64,000 bases of DNA from Palsa-870 sp035937155 (GCA_035937155.1 DASYVJ010000099.1:1-64000), one strand, 5' to 3'; shown: positions 1 through 8,854, counted from the stretch's first letter. The notes: generated by a model not told the origin, from the letters alone. Numbers and translations are program-made.

Positions 1-173
1 CCCGCCGCCTGGATGACCGAGGCCTGGTTAGCGAATAGCACGATCGCCACGAAGATCGCCACCATGTCGAACGGGCCCAGGACCTTGGGTAGGATGCCGG
101 GCGCAATGCGTTCCGAAAGCAGCTCGCTACTCGCGGCAGGCCTCGCGGCCGCACCCAGGTTTGCAGTCCCCAT
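1..173 (-). CDS. APC-family amino acid permease, N-terminal part only
   Basis: Only the first 57 codons are inside the window; the gene runs off the left edge. The start ATG at 173 has a good ribosome binding site (AAAGGGGGG) 5-6 bases upstream. The N-terminal region is polar and Ala/Arg rich, followed from about residue 36 by LGPFDMVAIFVAIVLFANQA, which resembles the first membrane segment of APC superfamily amino acid/polyamine permeases. The substrate cannot be told. It is the upstream neighbour of nothing on the same strand closer than the transglutaminase, from which 128 bases separate it. Confidence 0.6.
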   Translation of the reverse strand, partial: MGTANLGAAARPAASSELLSERIAPGILPKVLGPFDMVAIFVAIVLFANQASVIQAA

Positions 174-187
174 GTTGACCCCCCTTT

Positions 188-210
188 CAACTCAGGCCAT
201 CCAACTCAGG
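188..210 (-). promoter_or_regulatory. Direct repeat upstream of the APC permease
   Basis: On the reverse strand CCTGAGTTG occurs twice with 5 bases between the copies (202-210 and 188-196), ending 15 bases before the permease ATG. Such a tandem repeat in a promoter/leader could be a regulator site. The rest of 174-301 shows no gene; I could not place convincing -35/-10 boxes. Confidence 0.25.
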
Positions 211-301
211 TTGTATGCGAATCTGATTCTCGCGGGACGGGCTGCCGCGGTCAATGGGGGTCCCTGGCGGCAAGAGCCCGGGCGAGTATTATTACTGGGC
301 T

Positions 302-1213
302 TTATTGCTCGTTTTGCAAGTTGTGTCGCGCTTCGTGCCTCTGCTTTCGCAGCTCAAAGGGGTCGACCGCCGCGATTCGCACGGAAACCTCCGGTGGCGC
401 ACCCGGCGACTCGGAAACAAAGACCCCGCGGAGCGGGGACACATCGCTGTAGTCGCGGCCCACCGCGACGGCCACGTGCCAGTCACCAGTCTCGCGTTTG
501 TGGGTTGGATCGAGGCCGAGCCATGTGCCGTCTGCGGACCCAATTTCCACCCAGGCGTGGCTGTTGCCTTCCGACTCGGCCTCGGGAACGAAGTAACCGC
601 TGACGTAGCGCGCCGGCCACCCCAGATGCCTCGCAAGCGCAATCAATACGTGGGCGAAGTCCTGGCAGACGCCAACCCGCCGGTCCAGGATCTCTTCGAG
701 CGTGCTCGACACCTCAGTCGACCCAGGCGAATACTCGAACCTTAGGCGCAGGTCTCGGTTGGCGCGCAACAAGGAGTCCCAGTCGCTGTCCTTGAGGCCC
801 ATGTCCGCCGCCAACGCTTTGATGGCGGGCAGCTCAGGCACTCGCGGCGAAGGCAGTAGAAACTCCACGGCCGGCGTCCTTGTCAGGCGGTTGTGATCCC
901 ACGGAATCGCCGCTGTCGGAGTCCAGTCGCTGGGCGCGATCGAGACCTCGCTGCGCGCCGTCACGCGAAGCTCCGAGTGCGGCGTCTCCACGCTGACGAG
1001 CCATATCGGATTGCCGAAATGATCGACCTGGGCGTCCATCTCCGCCGCGGGCGTGACCTCGAGCCGGAAGCTCTCTAGCTGCACTCTCTTGCGTGGCAGC
1101 GGTTGGAGGCGGACTTCGTTGCGGCTTCGTACGGCATCGCTCGGGTAGTGGTGGATGTTGTCGTGCACGATCTCGTATCGCTTCTCGTTTTCTACCGGAA
1201 GTGAAGAAGCCAC
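302..1213 (-). CDS. Transglutaminase-like cysteine protease family protein
   Basis: About 303 residues: an N-terminal beta domain (residues 10-100, bacterial transglutaminase-like N-terminal region) followed by a transglutaminase core. The catalytic triad is visible as Cys183 (GVCQDFAH), His219 (NSHAW) and Asp235 (LGLDPTH). Members of this family are typically encoded beside circularly permuted ATP-grasp and alpha-E proteins and are thought to act in peptide or amide bond modification; their substrate is unknown. The start GTG at 1213 shares one base with the TAG of the upstream ATP-grasp gene, arguing for one operon; an ATG at 1270 would give a longer, less likely N-terminus. No alpha-E gene is present here. 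The frame itself is intact although its partner gene is broken. Confidence 0.85.
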   Translation of the reverse strand: MASSLPVENEKRYEIVHDNIHHYPSDAVRSRNEVRLQPLPRKRVQLESFRLEVTPAAEMDAQVDHFGNPIWLVSVETPHSELRVTARSEVSIAPSDWTPTAAIPWDHNRLTRTPAVEFLLPSPRVPELPAIKALAADMGLKDSDWDSLLRANRDLRLRFEYSPGSTEVSSTLEEILDRRVGVCQDFAHVLIALARHLGWPARYVSGYFVPEAESEGNSHAWVEIGSADGTWLGLDPTHKRETGDWHVAVAVGRDYSDVSPLRGVFVSESPGAPPEVSVRIAAVDPFELRKQRHEARHNLQNEQ

Positions 1214-2635
1214 TAGGACTCGACCCAGGTGTCTTTGACACCTCCGCCCGCGGACGAGTTGACCAGCCATTCGTCGGTCCCTGGCGCCACTCGCGTCAGA
1301 CCGCCTGGCATCACCCAGGGATCGACGTCCACCACGACGAACGCCCGGAGGTCACAGCGCCGCCACTCGAGATCGCCGCCTGCCGCGACGCACGGGAGAC
1401 GCTCGATCTCGAGCAGGGGTTGCGCCACCATCGTGCCCGGCGCCTTTTCGAGCGTGCCGCTGAGCGCGGCCCGCTGTTCGCCACTGGCCACCGGGCCGAA
1501 GACAATGCCTTTGCCGCCGCTCCCGGTGACGGGCTTGAACACGAAATCGTCGAAGCGCGAAAGCACGTCACGGCGGCGGGCGAGGCTGTCCAGCTCGATG
1601 GTCAGTGGCTGCTCCAGCATTGGTTGCTCGCCGAGGTAGTACTTGATCAGCGACAGCACGTAAGGAAAGAGCCTCTTGTCGTCGGCGACACCGCAGGTCG
1701 GCGCGTTGGCGAGCACAACCCGGCCCTGGCGCCATGCGCGAAGAGAAACGGGATCCCGATCAGGCTGTCGTCGTGGCCGCCAAGGGGGTCCAGGTACTCA
1801 GGTGAGTAGCGGTGATAGATGCGCGCGACTGGCACGTTCCCGCCGTCCTGGCGAAGCCAGCATCCGCGGTGGCTCGCGACGAGGTCGGACGCCGTGACCA
1901 CGGGGATGCCCATCAAGCGGGCCAGCTCGCAGTGCTCGTAGTACGCGGCGTTCGCAGGCCCCGGGCTCAGGAGGACCGTGAGTCCTGAATCCGGCGAGCG
2001 CTGCTCGAGCGCTGCGAGGAGCCGGCGCGGGTAATCTCCCAGCGCGCGCGGCCGTAGTCCCGCCAGCAGCTCCGGGGCCAGGTCGGCCAGGACCCGCCGG
2101 GAGGCGAGCGCGTAGCTGGCGCCTGACGGCACACGTAAGTTGTCTTCTAGAACCAACCAGCGGCCGTCGACTCGAACCAGGTCGATGCCGGCGATGCAAA
2201 CCTGGCCGGGACGCAGGGCGGCCGGGCCGCGGCAGGAGCGAAACCACGACGTCGAGCCGTAGACGAGGGTGGGCGGCACGAGCCCGGCGCTCAAGATCCT
2301 GGCCTCGCCGTAAGCGTCCCGGATGAACTCGTCCAGGGCTCGTACCCGCTGGGCCAGCGCGCGCTCGAGCCACGCCCACTCGACCGCATCCACGATCCGG
2401 GGCAGTGGGTCGTAAGGGATCGGACGCTGGACCACCTCGCCCGCGACGAGACCCCAAAATGCACCTGGTTGCGCGCGAACCATGCAGCGGTGTCATCCGC
2501 CAGGCGGCGGCGTTGCTCGGCCGCCGCGACGGTCAAAGGAGCCTGGACGCCCGCGCGCATCGGAGCGATAACTGTGTGGTCGGGAAGGGCCTGTACCATG
2601 CAATGCGCACCTTGAAGCGGGCGCAGGTCCTGCAA
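1213..2635 (-). pseudogene. Circularly permuted ATP-grasp protein, two frameshifts
   Basis: Three consecutive reverse-strand frames together make a typical circularly permuted ATP-grasp type 2 protein. The first piece (2635 or 2599 to about 2455) ends in AWFARNQVHFG; the next (about 2455-1730) continues VAGEVVQRPIPYDPLPRIV and runs through YGEARIL to HDDSLIGIPFLFAHGARAG; the last (about 1730-1213) continues VLANAPTCGVADDKRLFPYV and carries the FKPVTGSGGKGI nucleotide-binding loop. Each junction needs one base to be restored (near 2450-2458 and near 1728-1733). These proteins are presumed ATP-dependent peptide/amide ligases that work with the adjacent transglutaminase. Two same-type lesions in one gene suggest a pseudogene, but indel sequencing error would look the same. 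Confidence 0.7.
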
Positions 2636-2694
2636 AAGGTCCGGACCGCACTACGTTGGGGTCGCATGTTGGTATGGATCACCCAAGGCAGCTG

Positions 2695-3675
2695 ATGGAC
2701 TCACGCACTCTCGGAGCCTCTGGACTCAAGGTCACACCCATCGGCATCGGTTTGGCCGGTGTCGGCCGCCCGGCCTATCTGGGTTTCAGCCGGGACGGCG
2801 ATCTCGGCAGCGACCGATCTGTCGAAGCCCTGCAGCAGCTCACCCATGATCTGCTCGACCTGGCATATGAGTCCGGCGTGCGGTACGTGGATGCGGCCCG
2901 CTCATACGGTCTGGCCGAGCGATTTCTCGGCGCCTGGCTGCGCGACCGCAAGCGACCACCTGGCGATCCTGTCGTCGGGTCCAAGTGGGGTTACGCATAC
3001 GTTGGAGACTGGTCCATGGACGCGGAGGTGCACGAGGTCAAGGACCATTCGCTCGATGCGCTGCGACGCCAGTACGTGGAAAGCCGCGCTGAGCTTGGCG
3101 ACCACCTGTTGCTGTATCAAATCCATTCCGCGACGCTCGAGACGGGAGTGCTCGGCGACCGCACCGTCCTAGCCGAGCTCGCACGGTTGAAAGAGCAGGA
3201 CATTTCCATCGGGTTGAGCGTCAGCGGTCCGGCGCAGGCAGAAGTGATCAAGCAGTCGCTCGACGCACGTATCGATGGTGAGCGCGTCTTCCAGACCGTC
3301 CAGGCAACCTGGAATTTGCTCGAGCGATCAGCAGGAGAGGCGCTGGCGGAGGCGCACGAGGCGGGTTACGGGGTGATCGTCAAGGAGGCCCTTGCCAACG
3401 GGCGCCTGGCCGGACGCGCGGAAGCTGCCTCAGGCGTGCTCGCGGAGATAGCTTCCGGCCACGGGGTGAACGTGGACGCGGTGGCAATCGCGGCGGCTCT
3501 CGCCAACCCATGGGTGCACGTCGTGCTGTCGGGCGCCACAACCGTCGAACAGCTGTCAAGCAACCTCGAAGCGCTGTCGGTCCGCCTGTCGGCGAGCGAG
3601 CTCGACACCCTGGAGACACGCACCCAGGCGTCGCGCGATTATTGGCTGCAGCGCCAATCAATTCCCTGGAGATAG
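2695..3675 (+). CDS. Aldo/keto reductase
   Basis: A complete 326-residue aldo/keto reductase. The NAD(P)H-dependent tetrad is seen as Asp66 and Tyr71 (YVDAARSYG), Lys97 (GSKWG) and His144 (YQIHS); the C-terminal region (VVLSGATTVEQL) is the usual cofactor-binding loop. The family reduces aldehydes, ketones or sugars; the true substrate is not evident. ATG 2695 is preferred over upstream ATGs at 2656 and 2674 because AAGGCAG precedes it by a few bases and the protein then begins with the family-typical MDSRTLGASGLKVTPIG. It is divergent from the ATP-grasp gene and abuts the next gene, so the two are probably cotranscribed. Confidence 0.92.
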   Translation: MDSRTLGASGLKVTPIGIGLAGVGRPAYLGFSRDGDLGSDRSVEALQQLTHDLLDLAYESGVRYVDAARSYGLAERFLGAWLRDRKRPPGDPVVGSKWGYAYVGDWSMDAEVHEVKDHSLDALRRQYVESRAELGDHLLLYQIHSATLETGVLGDRTVLAELARLKEQDISIGLSVSGPAQAEVIKQSLDARIDGERVFQTVQATWNLLERSAGEALAEAHEAGYGVIVKEALANGRLAGRAEAASGVLAEIASGHGVNVDAVAIAAALANPWVHVVLSGATTVEQLSSNLEALSVRLSASELDTLETRTQASRDYWLQRQSIPWR

Positions 3676-5052
3676 TTGAGGGTTCAACAGCGGGCCGTCG
3701 TGATCGGAGCCAGCATGGCGGGACTCCTCGCGGCTCGGGTTCTGTCGGACCATTTTGCCGAGGTCGAGATCGTAGAGCGCGATCGCCTGCCCGACGGCCC
3801 TGAATTCCGCAACGGCGTCCCGCAAAGCCGTCACGCCCACGTGCTCCTGCGCGCGGGGCTCGACGTCCTCGACCGGCTTTTTCCTGGATTTGCGAGTGAG
3901 CTGGAAGGTGCCGGGGCCGTGCCGCTGGAGCCTCCGCGCGACATGCCCTGGCTCAACTCAGCCGGTTGGTCTGGCCGTTTTGAGGCCGGCCTCGGCTTCC
4001 TGTCGTCATCGCGCGAGCTCACCGAGAGCCTGGTCCGTGACCGGCTGCGGGGAATCCCCAACATTGCGTTCAGGACACGGGCCGAAGTGACCGGTCTGAC
4101 CGCAGAGCCAGGGCGCGTGACGGGCCTGCGCATACGCGCCCGCGACGGCTCGCGACCAGACGAGAGCGAGGCCACCGAGCTGGCGGCCAGCCTGGTCGTG
4201 GATGCCAGCGGTCGCATGTCGAAGGTTCCCGAATGGCTCGAACAGCTCGGCTACGAGCGCCCACGTCAGGTCACCATCAACAGCCACCTCGGTTACGCCT
4301 CGCGCGTCTTTCGCCCGCCATCCCGGCGGTTCGACTGGAAGGGCCTCCTGATCGCTGCTACCCCGGATGAGCCCAAAGGGGCGGCTGTACTTCCGCTCGA
4401 GGGCGACCGCTGGATCGTGACGGTGGCTGGGTATGGCCGCGCCTTCCATCCACCAGTCGACGAGGCCGGCTACATGGAATTCATACGCAGCCTTCGCACG
4501 CCAGTTCTCTTCCAGGCTCTGCGGGACGCCGAGCCTCTCGCGCAGATCTACGGCTACGCGCGAACCGAGAACGTTCGCCGGCACTACGAGCTGTTATCAC
4601 CCCGGCCCGACAGGTTGGTTGTCGTCGGTGACGCGAGTTGCTGCTTCAACCCGGTCTACGGCCAGGGCATGAGCGTCGCGGGCCTGGGGGCGCTGGCCCT
4701 GGGGCACTGCCTTCGCCAGGCGCCCGATGGCGGCGTCGATGGCATCGCCATTGCAGCGCAGCGAGCGATCGCCTCTGTCTGCAATGACGCCTGGTTGATG
4801 GCGACGGGCGAGGACTTGCGGTTCGCGACCACGGATGGAGGAAGTGGACGCACGCGCGGCGTGGACCGGGCAGTGCAGAAATATATCGAGAGGGTGATCC
4901 TGGCCAGCAATCACGACCTGGTCGTCAGCCGGGCATTTACCCGTGTGGCGCACCTGATCGATCCCCCAACTGCTTTGTTCCGCCCCAAGGTGCTGGCCAG
5001 GGTTCTGTTGAACCGGTCGCACGCCGGCGGCGCGGAGCCAAAGACCAGCTGA
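3676..5052 (+). CDS. FAD-dependent monooxygenase-like oxidoreductase
   Basis: 458 residues with the FAD-binding beta-alpha-beta fold at the N-terminus (VVIGASMAGLLAARVL, residues 8-23) and a second FAD motif near residues 313-325 (LVVVGDASCCFNPVYGQGM), as in 2-polyprenyl-6-methoxyphenol/aromatic hydroxylase-type flavoproteins. It probably oxidises a hydrophobic or aromatic compound with NAD(P)H and O2; the substrate is unknown. The likely start is TTG 3676, directly after the TAG of the aldo/keto reductase, with GGAG five bases upstream. The first gap between genes in this run (27 bases) follows it. Confidence 0.85.
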   Translation: MRVQQRAVVIGASMAGLLAARVLSDHFAEVEIVERDRLPDGPEFRNGVPQSRHAHVLLRAGLDVLDRLFPGFASELEGAGAVPLEPPRDMPWLNSAGWSGRFEAGLGFLSSSRELTESLVRDRLRGIPNIAFRTRAEVTGLTAEPGRVTGLRIRARDGSRPDESEATELAASLVVDASGRMSKVPEWLEQLGYERPRQVTINSHLGYASRVFRPPSRRFDWKGLLIAATPDEPKGAAVLPLEGDRWIVTVAGYGRAFHPPVDEAGYMEFIRSLRTPVLFQALRDAEPLAQIYGYARTENVRRHYELLSPRPDRLVVVGDASCCFNPVYGQGMSVAGLGALALGHCLRQAPDGGVDGIAIAAQRAIASVCNDAWLMATGEDLRFATTDGGSGRTRGVDRAVQKYIERVILASNHDLVVSRAFTRVAHLIDPPTALFRPKVLARVLLNRSHAGGAEPKTS

Positions 5053-5079
5053 TACCGCGGCCGGCTTACCCTGAGGCCA

Positions 5080-5481
5080 ATGGGCTGGACGAGTTTTGAG
5101 ATCCGGACGCAGCGACGAGCGCAGCTGCTCGACATGACGGATAAGGTCGACCGCGAAGTCGCACGTTCCGGCGTGTCAGAGGGCGTATGTCACGTGTTTG
5201 TCCGGCACACGACTTCCGGCGTGACGATCAACGAGGGAGCGGATCCCGACGTTGCCCGCGACATCGAATCTTTTCTGGCCAGGATGGTGCCTAAGGAGTC
5301 GGGTTACCGCCACGGCGAAGGCAACTCCGACTCACACATCAAGACTGTCCTGGTGGGACCCAGCGTTACGGCTCCGGTACGCGGCGGCAAACTCGGTCTG
5401 GGGACCTGGCAGGCGATCTTTCTCTGTGAGTGGGACGGCCCTAGGACGCGGACTGTCGAGGTCGCCGTGACCGCCCTGTAG
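5080..5481 (+). CDS. YjbQ family protein (UPF0047)
   Basis: A complete 133-residue YjbQ/UPF0047 protein. Conserved signatures are HTTSGVTINEGADPDV (residues about 46-61) and GNSDSHIKTVLVGPS, the metal/phosphate pocket of this small trimeric fold. Some members have weak thiamine-phosphate synthase activity, but the physiological role is not settled. It follows the FAD enzyme by 27 bases on the same strand and ends three bases before the converging dedA gene. Confidence 0.92.
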   Translation: MGWTSFEIRTQRRAQLLDMTDKVDREVARSGVSEGVCHVFVRHTTSGVTINEGADPDVARDIESFLARMVPKESGYRHGEGNSDSHIKTVLVGPSVTAPVRGGKLGLGTWQAIFLCEWDGPRTRTVEVAVTAL

Positions 5482-5483
5482 GT

Positions 5484-6116
5484 TCAAACCGGCGTCGGAA
5501 TGGCCGCCTCGGCTTCCGCCATCAACCGCTCATCGTTCCGGCGGAGGAATACAAAAAAGGCCACTATCACGATCACCGCCAGGATCCCGAGAACGATCGC
5601 GGCCGTCTGGGACAGCCTGGAGATCTGCTGGCCAAGCAAGTACGCGCCCGTTCCGAAGAGCGCCGCCCAGAGGATTCCGCCTGCCGCATTGAATACAAGA
5701 AAGCGCCGCCAGGGCATCCGGTTTGTCCCGGCGAGGAAAGCCGCGTAGGCGCGCAGGACGGACACGAAGCGGCCAAAGAAAACGACCTTGCCGCCGTGTT
5801 TGCGGAACAGGTACTGACCGAGCTTTAGCCTGCCCTCGTGAAGTCGGATGAAGCGGCCGTACCTGCGGACCAGACGGTAGCCTCCCCAATGGCCGATCCC
5901 TTAGCCGAGGTTGTCGCCGACGATGGCTCCGGCCGCCGCCGCGGCAATGACCAGGATGATGTTGAGACGGTTGGTGTTGCCGGCATAGATCGCCGCTGTG
6001 ATCAGCATCTTCTCCCCTGGAAATGGGATCCCCATGCTCTCGATGGCGGTGAACAAGAAGACGGCCAGATACCCATAAGCGGCGAGCAGCCCAACGAGAT
6101 CCAGCCCAGCGAACAT
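5484..6116 (-). pseudogene. DedA-family membrane protein with in-frame TAA
   Basis: Reading straight through a single TAA (5901-5903) gives a complete DedA/SNARE-associated membrane protein of about 210 residues: GYLAVFLFTAIESMGIPFPGE, then GAIVGDNLG-stop-GIGHWGGYRLVRRYG, then GGKVVFFGRFVSVLRAYAAFLAGTNRMPW and two C-terminal membrane segments. Frame is unchanged across the stop, and the family normally has a tyrosine at or next to this spot (GDNLGYWIG), so a one-base change from TAC/TAT explains it. DedA proteins act as lipid-phosphate flippases/transporters. As written, the product would be a 71-residue fragment; alternatives are sequencing error or readthrough. Confidence 0.75.
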
Positions 6117-6240
6117 GTTTTGGTTATCCCAGATTGCGAGCTGGTCCTAAACGGAGACTAAAGTCGGTTGGAGCTCAGGACCAACTCAAGCCAGGTCGGC
6201 TTAGTGGAGCGGCGACAGACCGTATTCGGCGGCGATCCGG

Positions 6241-6246
6241 TAAGCT
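6241..6246 (+). promoter_or_regulatory. Possible -10 box (TAAGCT) for leaderless cys leader transcript
   Basis: TAAGCT matches the TANNNT pattern of -10 boxes and ends nine bases before the GTG of the Cys-rich leader ORF, a spacing that would put transcription start at or very near that GTG. No good -35 was found. The remaining divergent region 6117-6240 shows no gene. Confidence 0.3.
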
Positions 6247-6255
6247 ACCCCGATC

Positions 6256-6342
6256 GTGCGTAGATCGACGGCTCGCGACATCTGTCTCACCCGGCGGCGA
6301 GCGATCGACTACGTCCTCTGCGCCAGCTGCTTCTGTAGCTAG
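6256..6342 (+). CDS. Cys-rich leader peptide (putative attenuator ORF)
   Basis: A 28-codon ORF starting with GTG and ending at TAG 6340-6342, upstream of sulfite reductase. Cys codons fall at positions 10, 22, 25 and 27, so the peptide ends VLCASCFCS. An in-frame TAA at 6241 leaves GTG 6256 as the only start and no ribosome binding site is visible, so it would be translated leaderless. In mycobacteria, short Cys-rich leader ORFs control sulfur-assimilation operons by ribosome stalling when Cys-tRNA is low; the same logic is inferred here from position and composition. Too short for statistics on its own, so existence is uncertain. Confidence 0.5.
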   Translation: MRRSTARDICLTRRRAIDYVLCASCFCS

Positions 6343-6388
6343 CCGACCTCTCTGACGGGGCTCAGCCCCATCCGCGCCATTTGGCGCG
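6325..6388 (+). promoter_or_regulatory. Hairpin series between leader ORF and cysI (candidate attenuator)
   Basis: Three stems follow in order. AGCTGC/GTAGCT (6325-6330 with 6335-6340, loop TTCT) covers the last Cys codons. GGGGC/GCCCC (6357-6361 with 6365-6369, loop TCA) and CGCGCC/GGCGCG (6373-6378 with 6383-6388, loop ATTT) lie before the cysI Shine-Dalgarno at 6415-6419. A ribosome stalled on the Cys codons would melt the first stem. No T-run follows the last stem, so a Rho-type or translational mechanism is as likely as an intrinsic terminator. Confidence 0.4.
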
Positions 6389-6428
6389 TTCGTGTCGGCA
6401 TCAACTTTTTCACCGGAGGCGCATCTAT

Positions 6429-8144
6429 TTGTCGGATCCCATGGACCTCTCATCCCTCGACGGCTTGTCGGGGAACGAGACGATCAAGGCCACAAGCAAC
6501 CACCTGCGAGGGCTCATCAAGGAAGAGCTGCTCGAAGAGACGCCTGCGTTTGGCGATGCCTCCGAGACGCTGCTCAAATTCCACGGCATCTACCAGCAAG
6601 ACGACCGCGACCGCCGCAAGGAGGCGCGAGCCAAGGGCCTCAGCAAGCACCACCAGCTGATGATCCGCACGCGGATCCCGGGTGGAGTCGTGTCGCCGGA
6701 TGCGTACATCGCCCACGACGAGATCAGCCGCAAGTGGGCCAACGGCACGCTCCGCGTGACGACCCGCCAGGACTTCCAGCTGCACGGTGTGCTCAAGGGC
6801 GACATCAAGAAATCGATCCGCGCGATCAATGACTCGCTGCTGACGACGCTCGGTGGCTGCGGCGACGTCGAGCGCAACATCATGTGCTGCCCGGAACCGA
6901 TCGCTGATCAGTTTCACGACGAGGTCGATCGATCGATCGGCGCGATGGTGACCGAGCTGACGCCAAAGACGCGCGCATATCACGAGATCTGGCTCGACGG
7001 TGAGGTGATCAAGACCTCGGAGCCCGAGATCGAGCCGCTGTATCGCGAGCAGTACCTGCCGCGCAAGTTCAAAACGACGGTCGCGCTCGAGGGTGACAAC
7101 TGCGTGGACGTCTACGCGCACGACCTGGCCATCGTCGCGATGAAATCGGACGACGGAACGTTGCGTGGATTCAACGTGCTCGTTGGCGGCGGTCTTGGGC
7201 GCACCCACAACAAGCCCGAGACGTTCGTCGCTGTCGCCCAGCCGCTGGCGTTCGTAGAGCCGGACCAGATCGTCGATATCGCGCGCGAGGTGGTCGCCGT
7301 CCAGCGCGACTACGGCGACCGGACCAACCGGCGGCACGCGCGGCTCAAGTACACGATCGCGGACCGGGGGCTCGACTGGTTCCGCGACGAGGTGCAGAGC
7401 CGCGTCAATTTCAAGCTTCAGCAGCCTGAGCCGCTGGCCTGGAAGCCGGTCGACGACCATCTCGGCTGGCACGAGCAGGGCGACGGCCGCCTCTACGTCG
7501 GCATATTCATCGAGAACGGCCGTATTGCCGACGTCGATGGGGTTCGCTCTCGCACCGGCCTGCGCAAGATCGTCGACGAGCTGCGCCCGCAGGTCCGCCT
7601 TACCGCCCAGCAGAACGTGATCCTCGCGGGCATCGACCCGGCCGACCGCGCTCGCGTCGAAGAGTTGATGGCTGAACACGGTATCGCCGCCGTCGAGTCC
7701 ATCCCGCAAGCGATCCGTAACGCCATGGCGTGCCCCGCGATCCCCACCTGCGGGCTGGCGGTGGCCGAGGCCGAGCGGGCCCTGCCCGGCCTGATCCGGG
7801 AGCTGGCGGCGCTCCTTGACGAGATAGGCCTGGCGGATGAGCGCATCAGCTTCCGGATGAGCGGCTGCCCCAACGGATGCTCGCGGCCCTACCTTGGCGA
7901 CGTCGGGTTTGTCGGCACCACGCTTGGCAAGTACGACGTGATGCTGGGCGGTGACTTCAACGGCACCCGCCTCAACCGCGTTTTCGCCGCCAACGTGCCC
8001 ATCGCGGACATCACGGCCCTGCTCCGGCCGCTGTTTGAGACCTATCGTTCGGATCGCCGAGCGGGCGAGGGATTCGGTAACTGGACCGAACGCGTCGGCT
8101 TCGATTCCCTGCTCCAGAGCGCAATAAGCGAGACCCCGGCATGA
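6429..8144 (+). CDS. cysI: Sulfite reductase hemoprotein (ferredoxin/NADPH type)
   Basis: A 571-residue siroheme-[4Fe-4S] reductase that reduces sulfite to sulfide with six electrons. Cluster/siroheme ligands are Cys435 and Cys441 (ACPAIPTC) and Cys480 and Cys484 (SGCPNGCSRP); the C-terminal YDVMLGGDFNGTRLN stretch resembles CysI-type sulfite reductases more than nitrite reductases, though nitrite reduction cannot be excluded. TTG 6429 is chosen because GGAGG at 6415-6419 sits nine bases upstream; ATG 6441 would be 21 bases away. It heads the sulfur/tetrapyrrole run and overlaps cysH by four bases. No flavoprotein (CysJ) gene is adjacent, so ferredoxin is the likely donor. Confidence 0.93.
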   Translation: MSDPMDLSSLDGLSGNETIKATSNHLRGLIKEELLEETPAFGDASETLLKFHGIYQQDDRDRRKEARAKGLSKHHQLMIRTRIPGGVVSPDAYIAHDEISRKWANGTLRVTTRQDFQLHGVLKGDIKKSIRAINDSLLTTLGGCGDVERNIMCCPEPIADQFHDEVDRSIGAMVTELTPKTRAYHEIWLDGEVIKTSEPEIEPLYREQYLPRKFKTTVALEGDNCVDVYAHDLAIVAMKSDDGTLRGFNVLVGGGLGRTHNKPETFVAVAQPLAFVEPDQIVDIAREVVAVQRDYGDRTNRRHARLKYTIADRGLDWFRDEVQSRVNFKLQQPEPLAWKPVDDHLGWHEQGDGRLYVGIFIENGRIADVDGVRSRTGLRKIVDELRPQVRLTAQQNVILAGIDPADRARVEELMAEHGIAAVESIPQAIRNAMACPAIPTCGLAVAEAERALPGLIRELAALLDEIGLADERISFRMSGCPNGCSRPYLGDVGFVGTTLGKYDVMLGGDFNGTRLNRVFAANVPIADITALLRPLFETYRSDRRAGEGFGNWTERVGFDSLLQSAISETPA

Positions 8145-8854
8145 GCGTGATTGCGCCGGCCGAAATCAACCGGGACTCCCCTGAGGCCGTTTTGCAATGG
8201 GCCTTTGAGACATTTCCGCGGTTGGTCATCGTCGCCAGCTTCCAGGCAGAGGCGTCGGTCCTCATCGACATGGCGTCTCGGATTCGCGCCGACGTGACCG
8301 TGCTGACGCTGGACACCGGGCGCCTCCCCCAGCAGACGTACGACATGATCGACCGCGTCCGCGACCGGTACGAGATCGAGGTCCAGGTGGTGTCGCCCGA
8401 CGCGGGCGACCTCCAAGAGATGGTCGGGCGGCTTGGGGTCAACCTGTTCTACAAATCGCCGGAAAACCGGCGACTCTGCTGCGACGTCCGCAAATCTCGC
8501 CCCCTCGCTCGAGCGCTGCAGGGTTATGACGCGTGGGTCACCGGCGTGCGCAGGAAGCAGGCGGCGACACGTGCCGAGACATCATTCGTCGCGCCCGATC
8601 CCGAGCATGCAGGTCTTACCAAGATCGCACCCCTCGCAGGCTGGACCAAGGAACAGGTCTGGGCCTATATCCACGACCACGACCTGCCCTATCACTCGCT
8701 CTATGACTCCGGGTACACCTCGATCGGCTGCGAGCCGTGCACGCGCGCGACCACTCCAGGTGAGGACGAGCGGGCAGGCCGGTGGTGGTGGGAATCGGAA
8801 AACGAGGTCAAGGAATGCGGCCTCCATTGGGCGCAGCCAGTGGTCAAGCGGTGA
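8141..8854 (+). CDS. cysH: Adenylyl-sulfate (APS) reductase, [4Fe-4S] type
   Basis: 237 residues of the PAPS/APS reductase family. The cluster motif Cys113-Cys114 (RLCCDVRK) plus Cys197 and Cys200 (GCEPCTR) marks the iron-sulfur form that uses APS, and Cys226 in KECGLH is the catalytic cysteine that forms the thiosulfonate intermediate. The P-loop-like start region is ASFQAEASV. It makes sulfite for the upstream sulfite reductase with thioredoxin as donor. ATG 8141 overlaps the cysI TGA (ATGA), indicating translational coupling. Confidence 0.95.
   Translation: MSVIAPAEINRDSPEAVLQWAFETFPRLVIVASFQAEASVLIDMASRIRADVTVLTLDTGRLPQQTYDMIDRVRDRYEIEVQVVSPDAGDLQEMVGRLGVNLFYKSPENRRLCCDVRKSRPLARALQGYDAWVTGVRRKQAATRAETSFVAPDPEHAGLTKIAPLAGWTKEQVWAYIHDHDLPYHSLYDSGYTSIGCEPCTRATTPGEDERAGRWWWESENEVKECGLHWAQPVVKR

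Noticed and set aside
6117..6428. Known SAM, cobalamin or T-box riboswitch before cysI
   Set aside because: I could not find their conserved cores; the Cys-rich ORF explains the leader better.
6450..7709. 419-codon reverse frame antisense to cysI
   Set aside because: Shadow of a strongly conserved gene in high-GC DNA; no family-like sequence and no ribosome binding site.
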